64,000 nt of DNA, from NCBI RefSeq assembly GCF_011455695.1, contig NZ_CP015030.1, positions 186,001-250,000 of the forward strand, read 5' to 3'. The notes beneath the pieces are model-generated. The model had not been told where the DNA came from and made no database searches. It saw only the letters and a program-made list of their open reading frames with translations. This stretch comes from Mannheimia granulomatis. Lineage in GTDB: Bacteria; Pseudomonadota; Gammaproteobacteria; Enterobacterales; Pasteurellaceae. Position numbers and translations under genes: made by a program. This document shows, piece by piece, positions 34,390-44,318 of the stretch (within the stretch, counting starts at the first letter, position 1; every line of letters begins with the position of its first letter).

Positions 34390-37101
34390 TTATTTTTCCA
34401 ATTTTTGATAGAGATAATTTTCCAGTTTTTGTTCAAACTGAGAACCATAGTTAATCAAATCCCATAAATCAAACATATTTTCTCGGTGATTATAATTTAA
34501 ATTTACCTTAGATTTTCCTTGATTTGAGGATAATTTTAATTTGCCATCCAGCACTAAATCCCCACTAGGTCCGACATTAATAAGACTACGAAAATCGTTG
34601 ATTGTACTTTTATCTACTAAGTGTAGCAGAATTTGCTCGGTATAGCCGCTATTTCCCATTGCAGCCAGTAATTCAGGGGTGAAAGTTAAATAAGAGGTTT
34701 GTGCTTGGGTTAGTAGTCCATCACAGATATAACAAGGTTTACCGCTTAACCAGAATGGTAAAGTGGCGTTTGCTTTTCCTTTTAAATCAATTTGTTGATA
34801 TTGTATAAAGTTAAGGAGTTCTTCGAAATCAATCCGCTCTAAGTTTAAATATGCGAGTTCTGTTTGTGGCAAGGAAAAGCGTTTAATATTGAGATTTCCC
34901 CCAAATAATTTAAAGGTTAGTTCATTTAAATTTAACGGTTTTGTTTTGTTATAAGGGTAGTAGCCGTTGATTTTCATAGAAATCTTATCTAGCGCTAAAT
35001 CCCCTAATTTAATTTGTGCAATGTTGACTGCAATAGGCTTTTTGACTCCGAAGTGAAAATATCCGTCTTGGTAACGGTAAGGCAATGCAAACTCTATACC
35101 TGTGGCCTCACCATCCGGCAAAGATATGCCCCCGTTTCGAATAGCAAGATGCCCACCTGCGATTAAGCCGTTTTTTATGCTGGCACTAAAAGCAGTTTCT
35201 CCTCGAATCGTTCCTTGTTTGATAATCCATTGGCTTCGAAACGGAAAAAGTGGTTGAAAACCACGTGCGGATTGTTCCGGCCAATACAATTTACCGACAA
35301 TTTGGCTGGCTTGTTCGGTTAATTGGCGGCGAGCAAAGAGTTTTAGCGGACCTAGTTCGGTTGTATTAATAATGCCTTTAAAATTGAGATTTTCGGTCCG
35401 ACCGTTAAACGCTAATTTTGCCTCAGGTTTAGGTAAATTGCCGCCATAGCCAAAACGGATCTCTGGCGATTTTAATTTGATTTCACCCTTGAGTGTGTTC
35501 TGTGCAGTATCAAATTTGATTATGTCATTTAGAGTTAATTCTGTTTTTGGAATGATGGTGTCATTCAGTTTTATCTCGGATAGATCGCCTTTAAACTCAG
35601 TAAGCTGAATACTATTTTTATGCCATTGCCCCCGACCGTTTAAATTGACTTTGCTGTTAAAGGCTTTGAGAGTGGAATTTCCCCAAATTCTCCAGCTCCA
35701 GTTGTCTTGAAGGAGAGCAAGCTGAGGGGCATTTTGGAAGAAATCTAATGCTCCGGCTTTAAAATTATTTGCATAGCCGTCTAAATGGAAGTTGATATTT
35801 TTAAAGTCGGGGCTTTCGCCTTTTAAAATGGCATATAAACGACCGTGGATGCCGTATTTATCGACTTGTAATCCTGCAAGTGGAAAACGTAAATCTTCAA
35901 TGGTTAAGTAGCGCTCTTTTCCGGTAAGTCGCAGTAGAGAAGAAGGTAGAAATTTTAGCCTTAGATCGTCAAATTTACCTTGTAAATCTAAAGGAATACT
36001 ACTGTATAAAATAAAATTCCCATGTTTAATGTTCCCGGTTAATCGTATTGGGAGCATTAAGCTTTCTTGAGTGATTTCACCTCCTTCACTTGAAATCACG
36101 ATATTGCCTTTTCCCCATCTATTTTGAGAAAGCAAGCTTATTCGTACAGCAGTCTTAATCGGGAACAGATTCTCTAACTGCAATGTTTCGGGGGTGAATT
36201 TAGCACTAATAAAGCCGTGAAATGGAAAGTGTTCTATTAAGTTCCAGTCAAAACGCCCCTGTTTTATTTCTAGATTTTTCCCGTCAAAGAGAAACGGAAA
36301 ATCGAATTGATCGTTTTCTGAGCTTGCTAAATTAAGTTGCCAATTTCCTTCTAGTTGTTGTGCGGTATTTTGTTGCCAAGTTAGGGTTGAGGTTCCGCTT
36401 TGTAAGGTTGCATTTGAAATAATTTCATCAGGCAAGTGCCATTGGTATTTAGCTGAAAGCTGAGGGGGAAGTTGGTTTAGATCATCTTTGAGCTGAGCAG
36501 AGAAATTTAATTTGTGTTGTTCTTTTTCATTGGGGTGATAACTTAATTCGGCATTAAGTTGCTCAGTTGCAAAATTTGCCGAAAATTCGACCGCTTGTTG
36601 CTGTAAAGAAGCAGTAATACTTTGATTTAACGAAGTAATATGGAGTGACGCAGGCTTGCTTAATAAGGCATTTAGCCGAGGCGATAAATTTTCAGGTAGA
36701 TTGATCCATGTTAAGGCGTGAATACTGACCTCACCATTGGGAATAACGGTTAATAAGGCTTTTAGTGATGTACCGGAATTATTACTTTGCGTTTGTGGTA
36801 ACTGCGATAAGCATTGGTAGTCAACTTTTATGTTTTCGATAGATAAATGCTGTTTTTTAATCCAAGTAACGGCACTGTTATCCACGGTAAGCAGTAGGCA
36901 ATTTTGGTAGGAAAGCTTAAAGTAAGGCAGCGATGTCCCCTGCCAGCTGGGGGTTAAGCCTTCGGTTAATTGAATTTGCCATCCCTTAGGTAAAAGCCAA
37001 TTAAGCGTAGTACTGAGCGTTGAGCCGGACATAAGCACAGCAATCGCTGTCATTAACATGACCGCGAGAATGCCAAGAATGCCTAATGTCCGTTTCATCA
37101 T
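34390..37101 (-). CDS. ydbH: YdbH-family intermembrane bridge protein (AsmA/TamB-like)
   Basis: A 903-residue protein with one N-terminal membrane helix (about residues 8-28) and a long beta-rich periplasmic body. The C-terminal part (LKGKANATLPFWLSGKPCYICDGLLTQA, about 795-825, then YTEQILLHLVDKSTINDFRS) is the YdbH/DUF2884-neighbour pattern. YdbH, with TamB and YhdP, forms one of three AsmA-like conduits thought to carry phospholipids to the outer membrane. It overlaps nothing but sits 2 bases behind the upstream membrane gene and 17 bases before ynbE, so the three form an operon. Confidence 0.85.
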   Translation of the reverse strand: MMKRTLGILGILAVMLMTAIAVLMSGSTLSTTLNWLLPKGWQIQLTEGLTPSWQGTSLPYFKLSYQNCLLLTVDNSAVTWIKKQHLSIENIKVDYQCLSQLPQTQSNNSGTSLKALLTVIPNGEVSIHALTWINLPENLSPRLNALLSKPASLHITSLNQSITASLQQQAVEFSANFATEQLNAELSYHPNEKEQHKLNFSAQLKDDLNQLPPQLSAKYQWHLPDEIISNATLQSGTSTLTWQQNTAQQLEGNWQLNLASSENDQFDFPFLFDGKNLEIKQGRFDWNLIEHFPFHGFISAKFTPETLQLENLFPIKTAVRISLLSQNRWGKGNIVISSEGGEITQESLMLPIRLTGNIKHGNFILYSSIPLDLQGKFDDLRLKFLPSSLLRLTGKERYLTIEDLRFPLAGLQVDKYGIHGRLYAILKGESPDFKNINFHLDGYANNFKAGALDFFQNAPQLALLQDNWSWRIWGNSTLKAFNSKVNLNGRGQWHKNSIQLTEFKGDLSEIKLNDTIIPKTELTLNDIIKFDTAQNTLKGEIKLKSPEIRFGYGGNLPKPEAKLAFNGRTENLNFKGIINTTELGPLKLFARRQLTEQASQIVGKLYWPEQSARGFQPLFPFRSQWIIKQGTIRGETAFSASIKNGLIAGGHLAIRNGGISLPDGEATGIEFALPYRYQDGYFHFGVKKPIAVNIAQIKLGDLALDKISMKINGYYPYNKTKPLNLNELTFKLFGGNLNIKRFSLPQTELAYLNLERIDFEELLNFIQYQQIDLKGKANATLPFWLSGKPCYICDGLLTQAQTSYLTFTPELLAAMGNSGYTEQILLHLVDKSTINDFRSLINVGPSGDLVLDGKLKLSSNQGKSKVNLNYNHRENMFDLWDLINYGSQFEQKLENYLYQKLEK

Positions 37102-37103
37102 AA

Positions 37104-37919
37104 TTAAATGATATTAGTAAAGGGATATAAAATCGCAAGGAAAGTTGCTACTGTCCAAGCGGTTGGATTTTTAATGTTTTTTCCCAGTAGTAGCCAAGCT
37201 AACATAGCTAATATAACAAACTGTAGCATACAATAAATGGCGAAAGGGATAACTGACATATCAGGCATAATTTGTAGGTGTTGATAGAGTACGAATGCCG
37301 TCCAGCAATAATTGAGTACCAGCACAATTAACGCTATTTTGACCAATAATTTCAGGAAAACCTCCAATCGGCTTTTCGCTAGCATTAAATACCAACCGGC
37401 TAATAAAATACCCAGTAATATTTGTGCAAAGTTGTTGGCCCGAATGCCATTAAATAAAGAGGGAATTTCAAACCAATAGACTGCGAGGTATTGAATAATA
37501 CCAACAGCAACAATAGCGAATCCGCAATACATTAAGGTGTTATATAGGTTCTCATCCTCCGGCAGGCGGAAGTAAATTAAACATAAAAAGATCGCCGCAA
37601 TGTTAGCGATAGCAAGTGGATTGTGCTTAGGGGTAAAGCCTATTGAATAAATAAAGTTACCGATAGTAAAAATCAGCAAAAAAGGCAGGATAAAGGTTAA
37701 GCGACTACTTTGTCCACGGCAGATTTCGCCTTTCCATAGCACAATAAAGCTGATTAAAGCGGTAATGAAGATAGCTAATAAATAAGGTGAAATAAAAATA
37801 GAATTTGTTGGTGCAGCGTAAAAATTTAAAGCCATCTCGATAAATAGCATTAATACCATTGGCAAAGCCGCATGGGTGGCAATTTCAAGTTTTGACGGCG
37901 TATCGTGAGCGTGAGCCAT
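37104..37919 (-). CDS. Integral membrane protein of unknown function, first gene of the ydbH operon
   Basis: I take the ATG at 37919 (MAHAHDTPSKLEIATHAALP), giving 271 residues; the frame also extends to a TTG at 37940. About eight hydrophobic segments cover the protein. Conserved-looking spots are a His-rich start and polar loops such as FRLPEDENLY and GIRANNF. I do not recognise the family. It ends two bases before ydbH on the same strand, so it may contribute to the same envelope pathway; that is inference from position only. Confidence 0.7.
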   Translation of the reverse strand: MAHAHDTPSKLEIATHAALPMVLMLFIEMALNFYAAPTNSIFISPYLLAIFITALISFIVLWKGEICRGQSSRLTFILPFLLIFTIGNFIYSIGFTPKHNPLAIANIAAIFLCLIYFRLPEDENLYNTLMYCGFAIVAVGIIQYLAVYWFEIPSLFNGIRANNFAQILLGILLAGWYLMLAKSRLEVFLKLLVKIALIVLVLNYCWTAFVLYQHLQIMPDMSVIPFAIYCMLQFVILAMLAWLLLGKNIKNPTAWTVATFLAILYPFTNII

Positions 37920-38010
37920 AAATAATCCCAAAAGGTTCAAAGAAAAATGATTTTAGGACAAGATTATGCCATAATAACAACTGTTTTTTAACTTCAAGAG
38001 GGCATAAGAA

Positions 38011-38418
38011 ATGCGAATTTTACATACTATGTTACGTGTGGGCGATTTAGAGCGTTCTATTAAATTTTACACTGAAGTTTTAGGGATGCGTTTATTGCGT
38101 AGAAGTGAGAATGAGCAATATAAATACACTTTAGCATTTTTGGGCTATGCTGATGAGAGTGAAAGTGCCGTTATTGAGTTAACTTATAACTGGGGTGTGG
38201 ATAAATACGAACTGGGTACAGCTTATGGTCATATTGCATTAGGCGTGGATGATATTTACGCGACTATTGAATCTATACGTGCTGCCGGAGGCAAAATTAC
38301 CCGTGAGCCGGGCCCTGTTTTAGGGGGGAAGACAGTTATTGCGTTTGCAGAAGACCCGGACGGTTATAAAATTGAATTTATTGAAAATAAAAACGCACAA
38401 GCAGCATTAGGTAACTAA
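38011..38418 (+). CDS. gloA: Lactoylglutathione lyase (glyoxalase I)
   Basis: GloA converts the methylglyoxal-glutathione adduct to S-lactoylglutathione. The 135 residues show the two beta-alpha-beta-beta-beta units: [30 protein letters not shown] with the first metal-binding His, [12 protein letters not shown] (Glu), [11 protein letters not shown] (His) and YKIEFIE (Glu), the four ligands of the nickel-type enzyme. The length matches E. coli. rnt follows in the same direction, as in E. coli, after an inverted uptake pair. Confidence 0.97.
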   Translation: MRILHTMLRVGDLERSIKFYTEVLGMRLLRRSENEQYKYTLAFLGYADESESAVIELTYNWGVDKYELGTAYGHIALGVDDIYATIESIRAAGGKITREPGPVLGGKTVIAFAEDPDGYKIEFIENKNAQAALGN

Positions 38419-38438
38419 TTTTTGCACATTGTTGTGCG

Positions 38439-38496
38439 ACAAGCGGTCGGATTTGTTTGAAAATTTGCAAAAATTTTCGCTAATCAGACCGCTTGT
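38439..38496. repeat. Facing pair of uptake sequences between gloA and rnt
   Basis: ACAAGCGGTCGGATTT at the left and CAGACCGCTTGT at the right enclose a GCAAA-containing AT-rich centre. The pair can fold as a terminator-like hairpin behind gloA. Confidence 0.75.
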
Positions 38497-38521
38497 AGTT
38501 TAAATTGATGAAGAAAAGAAG

Positions 38522-39181
38522 ATGGAAAAAACAGCGGAACAAATCGATTATAAATTATTAAAAAATCGTTTTCGGGGCTACTTACCTGTGGTAATTGATG
38601 TTGAAACAGCAGGGTTGAATGCACAGACAGACGCGTTATTAGAGCTTGCGGCGATTACGGTGAAAATGGATGAAGAAGGCTATTTAGTGCCTGACCAGAA
38701 ATGCCACTTCCATATCAAGCCTTTTGAAGGAGCGAATATTAACCCCGAATCGCTGAAATTTAACGGTATTGATATTGATAACCCACTGCGTGGTGCAGTA
38801 GCAGAAAATATTGCGATTCCTGAAATGTTTAAAATGGTTCGTAAGGCAATGAAAGAGCAAGGTTGCCAGCGTGCGGTAATAGTTGCTCATAATGCGGCTT
38901 TTGACCAAGGTTTTATACAAGCTGCGGTGAAGCGTATTAATGCTAAACGTGATCCGTTTCACCCTTTTGCCATGTTTGATACCGCAAGTCTTGCCGGTTT
39001 TATGTATGGACAAACGGTTTTAGTCAAAGCATGCCAAATGGCTAAAATTGCTTTTGATGGTCACCAAGCACATTCTGCGTTATATGATACGGAAAAAACG
39101 GCCGAATTGTTTTGTGCAATGGTCAATCGATTGAAGGATCTGGAAGGCTTTCCATTAGCTTCGCCGGAGCAAAGCGGTTAA
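38522..39181 (+). CDS. rnt: Ribonuclease T
   Basis: RNase T trims tRNA and 5S/23S rRNA 3' ends and is a dimeric DEDD exonuclease. The 219 residues carry [11 protein letters not shown] (Asp and Glu near residues 26-28), [12 protein letters not shown] (third Asp) and [18 protein letters not shown] (His and last Asp near 190-195). Basic patches such as KNRFRGYLP match the RNA-binding part. It is related to dnaQ but closest to Rnt. Confidence 0.96.
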   Translation: MEKTAEQIDYKLLKNRFRGYLPVVIDVETAGLNAQTDALLELAAITVKMDEEGYLVPDQKCHFHIKPFEGANINPESLKFNGIDIDNPLRGAVAENIAIPEMFKMVRKAMKEQGCQRAVIVAHNAAFDQGFIQAAVKRINAKRDPFHPFAMFDTASLAGFMYGQTVLVKACQMAKIAFDGHQAHSALYDTEKTAELFCAMVNRLKDLEGFPLASPEQSG

Positions 39182-39483
39182 ATTTATTTCTATCTTATTT
39201 GAATCTGTTTTTGGGAAGTTAGGGAGTGATTAGACTTTTTAACTTTTTAGAAGCAGATTTTTTTATTGTTTATAAATTGATTATATATACATTATAAAAT
39301 GCTTTATTTCTTTGATTTAGGTAAAATATTTAACTTTTTGTCGGATTATTGTTCGTATAAAAAACTATTTTTATTAACTTTGCTAGCGAGTTCACATAAT
39401 CAAAATAATCTGATTGTTTTGTTTTTCTAAAGGCGTAGCATATCGCTGTTTTAAATTAATTTACTAGATCAAGGAGACTTATT
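39182..39483. other. Intergenic region before the serine transporter
   Basis: About 300 bases of AT-rich DNA with several -10-like stretches and AAGGAG just before the next start. I see no clear hairpin, repeat or operator; promoters for sdaC-sdaA must lie here. Confidence 0.4.
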
Positions 39484-40710
39484 ATGGCTATGCCATCTCA
39501 ACGTTTTTCTCTAACTTGGGTGCTTAATTTATTTGGTACGGCGGTTGGAGCTGGGGTTTTATTTTTACCGATTAATGCTGGTATGGGCGGATTTTATCCA
39601 CTTGTGATCATGACCTTATTAGTGGGGCCTATGACTTATTTAGCACACCGTGGGCTAACACGTTTTGTACTATCTTCAAAGAATGAAGGAAGTGATATTA
39701 CTGAAGTTGTGCGTGAACATTTTGGCGATAAAGCCGGTAAATTAATTACACTGCTTTATTTCTTTGCGATTTTTCCAATTTTATTGATTTATGGGGTGGG
39801 TATTATCAATACCGTTAGTTCTTTTATTGAAAACCAACTTCATCTAACAGCACCACCTAGAGTGATTTTATCGTTTATCTTAATTGCAGCAATGATTGGG
39901 GTGATGTTGTTAAGTGAACAAGTGATGTTAAAAATCACTACTTGGTTAGTTTATCCGCTAGTCTTTATTTTATTTGGGCTATCAATTTACCTTATTCCTG
40001 AATGGAATGGTGCGGCATTAAAACAAATGCCGACAACAGGCGATTTTTTAACGACACTTTGGTTGACTATTCCGGTATTGGTTTTTGCTTTTAACCATTC
40101 TCCTGCAATTTCATCTTTTGCACTCTCGCAGCAAAATTTCTATAAAGATAGTAATAAAGCAGAAATTGAGGCAAGTAAAGTATTACGTTCAACAGCCTTT
40201 ATTTTAGTGTTATTTGTGATGTTCTTCGTGTTTAGCTGTGTGCTTACACTCACGCCTGAAGAATTAGCCCAAGCAAAAGTACAAAATATTTCGATTTTGT
40301 CTTATTTAGCGAATAAATTTGATAACCCGATTATTTCCTATTTTGGTCCTTTCGTTGCCTTTTTAGCAATCGGTAGCTCATTCTTTGGGCATTACTTAGG
40401 GGCTCGTGAGGGATTAGAAGGGTTAGTCAACCAAATGCGTGAGCATCCGATTGAACCAAGCAAATTCCGTAAAATTACTGCGGTGGTTTTTTTAGTCGTC
40501 TTATGGATTGTCGCGACGATTAACCCAAGTATTTTAGGGTTTATTGAAAGTTTAGGTGGACCGATTATTGCGATGATTCTATTTATTATGCCTGTTTATG
40601 CGGTTTATAAAGTACCGGCATTAGCTCGCTTTAAAAATCTATTTAGTAATGCTTTTGTTTTTGTAATGGGCTGTATAGCTATTTCAGCGATAGTGTACGG
40701 ATTACTTTAA
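39484..40710 (+). CDS. sdaC: Serine transporter, SdaC-type (HAAAP family)
   Basis: A 408-residue inner-membrane permease with eleven hydrophobic helices. The N-terminal [22 protein letters not shown] is the family signature; [15 protein letters not shown] and [16 protein letters not shown] are further marks of SdaC/TdcC-type serine-threonine:proton symporters. The serine deaminase gene sdaA is 50 bases downstream, an sdaC-like pairing that supports serine as substrate. TdcC-like specificity for threonine is the alternative. Confidence 0.88.
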   Translation: MAMPSQRFSLTWVLNLFGTAVGAGVLFLPINAGMGGFYPLVIMTLLVGPMTYLAHRGLTRFVLSSKNEGSDITEVVREHFGDKAGKLITLLYFFAIFPILLIYGVGIINTVSSFIENQLHLTAPPRVILSFILIAAMIGVMLLSEQVMLKITTWLVYPLVFILFGLSIYLIPEWNGAALKQMPTTGDFLTTLWLTIPVLVFAFNHSPAISSFALSQQNFYKDSNKAEIEASKVLRSTAFILVLFVMFFVFSCVLTLTPEELAQAKVQNISILSYLANKFDNPIISYFGPFVAFLAIGSSFFGHYLGAREGLEGLVNQMREHPIEPSKFRKITAVVFLVVLWIVATINPSILGFIESLGGPIIAMILFIMPVYAVYKVPALARFKNLFSNAFVFVMGCIAISAIVYGLL

Positions 40711-40760
40711 TCCATGTAGAATGACGCCCTTATTTTTATTATTTATTTAAGTGTGTGTTT

Positions 40761-42137
40761 ATGATTAGTGTTTTTGATATGTTTAAGGTGGGAATAGGAC
40801 CGTCCAGTTCCCATACTGTTGGGCCGATGAAAGCGGCGAAAGAATTTGTTGATGACTTACTTAATCGTAAATTTTTAGCAAAAATTGACCGCTTGCGTGT
40901 TGATGTTTATGGCTCTCTCTCGTTAACAGGACGTGGGCATAATACAGATACTGCTATTATTATGGGGCTAATGGGCTACCTTCCGCATAATGTTGATATT
41001 GAACGTATTGATCAAACCGTTGCTGGTTTAAAATCAACTAAGCAGTTAACCTTAGCTGAAAATAGTCAGCAGCCGAAAGTAATTACTTTTGATTTCTTTG
41101 AGGATATGCCTTTTCATCGCGATTTTTTACCGCTACACGAAAATGGAGTTAAGTTTAGTGCTTTTGAGGGGCAAAATTTACTCTTTGAAAATACTTATTA
41201 CTCCATTGGCGGTGGTTTTATTGTTGATGAAGCAAACTTTGGCAAAGTCCAAGAAAGTACGATAACAGTACCTTTTCCTTATAAAAATGCAGCAGACTTA
41301 TTGACACATTGTAGCGAAAATGGCTTGCCGCTTTCTTCTGTGGTGTGGAAAAATGAATTAGTACTTCACAGTAAAGAAGAGATTTCGGCCTATTTGGCTA
41401 AAATTTGGCAAACGATGGAAGCTTGCATCCAACGAGGTATACATACTGAAGGGTTATTACCTGGGCCAATAAAAGTTGCTCGCCGTGCTTGCTCTTTACG
41501 TCGTACATTAGAAGCGAACAGTAAGTTTAATATTGACCCGATGCAGATTATTGACTGGGTAAATATGTTTGCCCTAGCAGTAAATGAAGAAAATGCGGCG
41601 GGGGGAAGAGTCGTTACCGCTCCGACTAACGGTGCTTGTGGCATTGTGCCTGCAGTTTTGGCATATTATGAAAAATTTATTTCCCCTCTTAATACCGAAA
41701 CAATAGAGCGTTATTTGCTGACAGCAAGTGTAATTGGTTCACTTTATAAGATGAATGCCTCCATTTCCGGTGCGGAGGTAGGATGTCAAGGCGAAGTTGG
41801 TGTTGCTTGTTCAATGGCAGCGGCTGCTTTAACCGAAATTATGGGGGGATCCGCAGATCAGGTTTGTATGGCTGCTGAAATCGGGATGGAGCATAATCTA
41901 GGATTAACTTGCGATCCTGTAGGCGGACAGGTGCAAGTGCCTTGTATTGAGCGAAATGCAATTGCATCAGTGAAAGCAATTAATGCCAGCCGTATGGCTT
42001 TACGTCGTACAACCCGTCCACAAGTAAGCTTGGATAAGGTTATCGAAACGATGTATGAAACGGGTAAGGATATGAATGCGAAATACCGTGAGACCTCCAC
42101 CGGTGGTTTAGCTATAAAAATATTACCTTGTGATTAA
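40761..42137 (+). CDS. sdaA: L-serine ammonia-lyase (serine deaminase)
   Basis: SdaA converts L-serine to pyruvate and ammonia with an oxygen-sensitive 4Fe-4S cluster. I start at the ATG at 40761 (MISVFDMFKVGIGPSSSHTVGPM), which matches the E. coli start; an in-frame GTG two codons earlier is less likely. The 458 residues include APTNGACGIVPAVLAYY, GAEVGCQGEVGVACSMAAA and LTCDPVGGQVQVPC, whose Cys residues bind the cluster. It follows the transporter gene in one operon and ends at a terminator. Confidence 0.96.
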   Translation: MISVFDMFKVGIGPSSSHTVGPMKAAKEFVDDLLNRKFLAKIDRLRVDVYGSLSLTGRGHNTDTAIIMGLMGYLPHNVDIERIDQTVAGLKSTKQLTLAENSQQPKVITFDFFEDMPFHRDFLPLHENGVKFSAFEGQNLLFENTYYSIGGGFIVDEANFGKVQESTITVPFPYKNAADLLTHCSENGLPLSSVVWKNELVLHSKEEISAYLAKIWQTMEACIQRGIHTEGLLPGPIKVARRACSLRRTLEANSKFNIDPMQIIDWVNMFALAVNEENAAGGRVVTAPTNGACGIVPAVLAYYEKFISPLNTETIERYLLTASVIGSLYKMNASISGAEVGCQGEVGVACSMAAAALTEIMGGSADQVCMAAEIGMEHNLGLTCDPVGGQVQVPCIERNAIASVKAINASRMALRRTTRPQVSLDKVIETMYETGKDMNAKYRETSTGGLAIKILPCD

Positions 42138-42140
42138 AAC

Positions 42141-42173
42141 AAAAAATCCACTTTCAAGGAAAGTGGATTTTTT
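42141..42173. terminator. Shared terminator of sdaA and fis
   Basis: AAAAAATCCACTTT and AAAGTGGATTTTTT form a 14-bp stem with a 5-base loop between the convergent stops. Confidence 0.9.
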
Positions 42174-42192
42174 ATTCGGATTTAAATGGTAA

Positions 42193-42489
42193 TTAACCCA
42201 TACCGTATTTTTTTAATTTTTTGCGTAATGTACCACGGTTGATACCGAGCATTGTTGCAGCACGAGTTTGGTTACCACGTGTATATTGCATCACCATATC
42301 TAACATCGGGTGTTCGATCTCAGATAATACTAATTCGTATAATTCTGTTGGATCTTCGCCATTTAATTGAGATAAATAGTTTTTTAATGCAGCTTTCACA
42401 TTGTCACGAAGCGGTTTGCTGACTTGCTGTGCTTGTGCATTTAACATGGTTACTGTTAATGGGTTTTGTGTAGGTTGTTGCTCTAACAT
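42193..42489 (-). CDS. fis: DNA-binding protein Fis
   Basis: Fis is a nucleoid protein that bends DNA and activates rRNA promoters in fast growth. The 98 residues end with the helix-turn-helix [27 protein letters not shown], identical in layout to E. coli. The N-terminal half has the [21 protein letters not shown] dimer region. It follows dusB with a 30-base gap, the conserved dusB-fis operon. Confidence 0.98.
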   Translation of the reverse strand: MLEQQPTQNPLTVTMLNAQAQQVSKPLRDNVKAALKNYLSQLNGEDPTELYELVLSEIEHPMLDMVMQYTRGNQTRAATMLGINRGTLRKKLKKYGMG

Positions 42490-42519
42490 TTTTTCTATCC
42501 AACGTTTATTCTTAAGATT

Positions 42520-43482
42520 CTAACGAATCGATTTAACAAAATCTTCTAATGCATTAAGTTGCTCGTGAGTCGAGCTTAATGTATTAAAAGTGCGTTTAAA
42601 ATTTGATTCCGGCTGTAATTGTTCAATGTACCAACCAACATGTTTTCTTGCGATTCGATAACCTTTTTCTTCACCATAAAAGAGGTGCAGGTCTTCAATA
42701 TGCTTAAACATTAATTGATATTTTTCATATTTGGCCAAGCTTGAATATTGTCCGGTTTCAAAAAAATCATTGATTTCCTTAAATAACCAAGGATTCCCAA
42801 AACTGCCCCTACCAATCATAACCGCATCGGCATGAGTATAGTCAAGAACAAATTTTGCCTTGTCTGCAGAGGTAATATCTCCATTAGCTATTACAGGGAT
42901 TGAAATTGCTTGTTTGACTGCTTTGACACTCTCATATTCAGCCTCGCCGTTGAATAAACAGCTGCGAGTACGTCCATGAATTGTTAATGCAGCAATACCT
43001 GCTTGCTCTGCGATTTTGGCAATTTGAAGACAATTTCTATTTTCCGGATCCCAGCCTGTTCTAATTTTTAGCGTTACAGGCACATTCACAGCATTCACTA
43101 CAGCATCTAATATTTGAGCGACTAATTCCGGTTCACGTAGCAGAGCAGAGCCTGCCATTTTTTTATTGACCTTTTTAGCTGGGCATCCCATATTAACATC
43201 AATAATATCGGCACCATACTCAACATTTATTTTTGCAGCTTCAGCCATTTCAGCTGGATCTGATCCTGCAATTTGTACAGCATTGATACCGATTTCTTCA
43301 TGATGTGCTAAACGCAATCTTGATTTTTCAGTATGCCATACATCAGGGTTAGTGGACATCATTTCTGAAAAGGTTAAGCCTGCACCAAGTTGGTGGCATA
43401 AACGCCGAAAAGGTTGGTCAGTAATACCTGCCATAGGTGCAAGGAAAATACGGTTTTTTATTACATATTGTCCTATTTGCAT
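42520..43482 (-). CDS. dusB: tRNA-dihydrouridine synthase B
   Basis: DusB reduces uridine in the tRNA D-loop using FMN. The 320 residues show [15 protein letters not shown], the active-site block [21 protein letters not shown] (catalytic Cys near residue 100), [22 protein letters not shown] and [15 protein letters not shown]. It is the first gene of dusB-fis, so its level is tied to growth rate through fis control. A hairpin and a candidate GC-rich-discriminator promoter lie upstream. Confidence 0.97.
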   Translation of the reverse strand: MQIGQYVIKNRIFLAPMAGITDQPFRRLCHQLGAGLTFSEMMSTNPDVWHTEKSRLRLAHHEEIGINAVQIAGSDPAEMAEAAKINVEYGADIIDVNMGCPAKKVNKKMAGSALLREPELVAQILDAVVNAVNVPVTLKIRTGWDPENRNCLQIAKIAEQAGIAALTIHGRTRSCLFNGEAEYESVKAVKQAISIPVIANGDITSADKAKFVLDYTHADAVMIGRGSFGNPWLFKEINDFFETGQYSSLAKYEKYQLMFKHIEDLHLFYGEEKGYRIARKHVGWYIEQLQPESNFKRTFNTLSSTHEQLNALEDFVKSIR

Positions 43483-43540
43483 TTTTAACCTTTTATTAAC
43501 AAATTTGAAGTAATTTTAACCAGAAATATATCCAAATAAA

Positions 43541-43562
43541 AAGTACGGCAAATACCGTACTT
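43541..43562 (-). terminator. Hairpin between sixA and dusB
   Basis: AAGTACGG and CCGTACTT with a 6-base loop; on the minus strand TTTATTTGG follows. If the promoter at 43607 is right, it lies in the dusB leader and could act as an attenuator; otherwise it ends sixA. Confidence 0.65.
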
Positions 43563-43606
43563 CTTATATAAGCTAATTATCAGCTTTTGCTGACTTGAGG
43601 GGGCGT

Positions 43607-43612
43607 ATGATA
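43607..43612 (-). promoter_or_regulatory. Candidate -10 of the dusB-fis promoter
   Basis: On the minus strand TATCAT (43612-43607) is followed by ACGCCCCCTCA, a GC-rich discriminator of the kind found at DksA/ppGpp-controlled promoters such as E. coli fis. The -35 is poor. The site is within a GCGTATgATACGC palindrome. Confidence 0.35.
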
Positions 43613-43702
43613 CGCATTTTTTAATCATTTTGGAAGTCTATAAATTGGACAATTTGCAAAAATATTGAAAATATTTCTATTGACATCCCAAAAATAATTA
43701 AA

Positions 43703-44191
43703 TTAAGGGTATTTAACCTGAATCAGGTTGCCTTGTGTTTGGTGCCAGTCAATTTCTGCGATGGTAGCGGTTTGAAAGGCAATATTGGCTTGATGATGAG
43801 TTAATGAGAGAGCCAGATCAAATACCAGTGGTAGATGAGAAATTACCAAAACCTGTTTTGCTCCCTCACTGCGCAAAAAGTCCAGATAGTTTTCTACCGT
43901 ATATGGATTACCATCAGGTGTGATTTCATCCCAGATTTCAGTGATATTGGCAAAATTTTGTGAAAATTTAACCGCTTGCATACCTAAAATTAGTTGTTCA
44001 AGTGTTTGCTGAGCTCTTAAATAGGGGCTAACGATAATTTTATCTAATTGGATGTTTTGATTCATTAAATGTTGCCCTAGCCATTGCCCTTGTAATCTAG
44101 TGCTTTTTATACCAGAGTCGGTTAAAGAACGAGCTGCATCATTCGGTGCATTAAAACCAGCTTCCCCATGTCGCATAATCCAAATATTCAT
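43703..44191 (-). CDS. sixA: Phosphohistidine phosphatase SixA
   Basis: SixA removes phosphate from histidine in phosphotransfer proteins; in E. coli it acts on nitrogen-PTS and ArcB. I start at the ATG at 44191 (MNIWIMRHGEAGF) after AGAAGGAG; the frame extends 12 codons further upstream without support. The 162 residues hold the RHG catalytic motif at about residue 7, VSPYLRAQQTLE and the second His in VLVISHLPLV. It is divergent from pyk. Confidence 0.93.
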   Translation of the reverse strand: MNIWIMRHGEAGFNAPNDAARSLTDSGIKSTRLQGQWLGQHLMNQNIQLDKIIVSPYLRAQQTLEQLILGMQAVKFSQNFANITEIWDEITPDGNPYTVENYLDFLRSEGAKQVLVISHLPLVFDLALSLTHHQANIAFQTATIAEIDWHQTQGNLIQVKYP

Positions 44192-44318
44192 CACTTTCTC
44201 CTTCTGTTTGTATTTAAACTCTTGCAATTTAAGCGTATAATGAACGCCGTTTAAAGCATAATCAATATGTTTAGAAAGATTTTAACTTATATTTCAAATT
44301 CATTTACGGAGTCAAATA

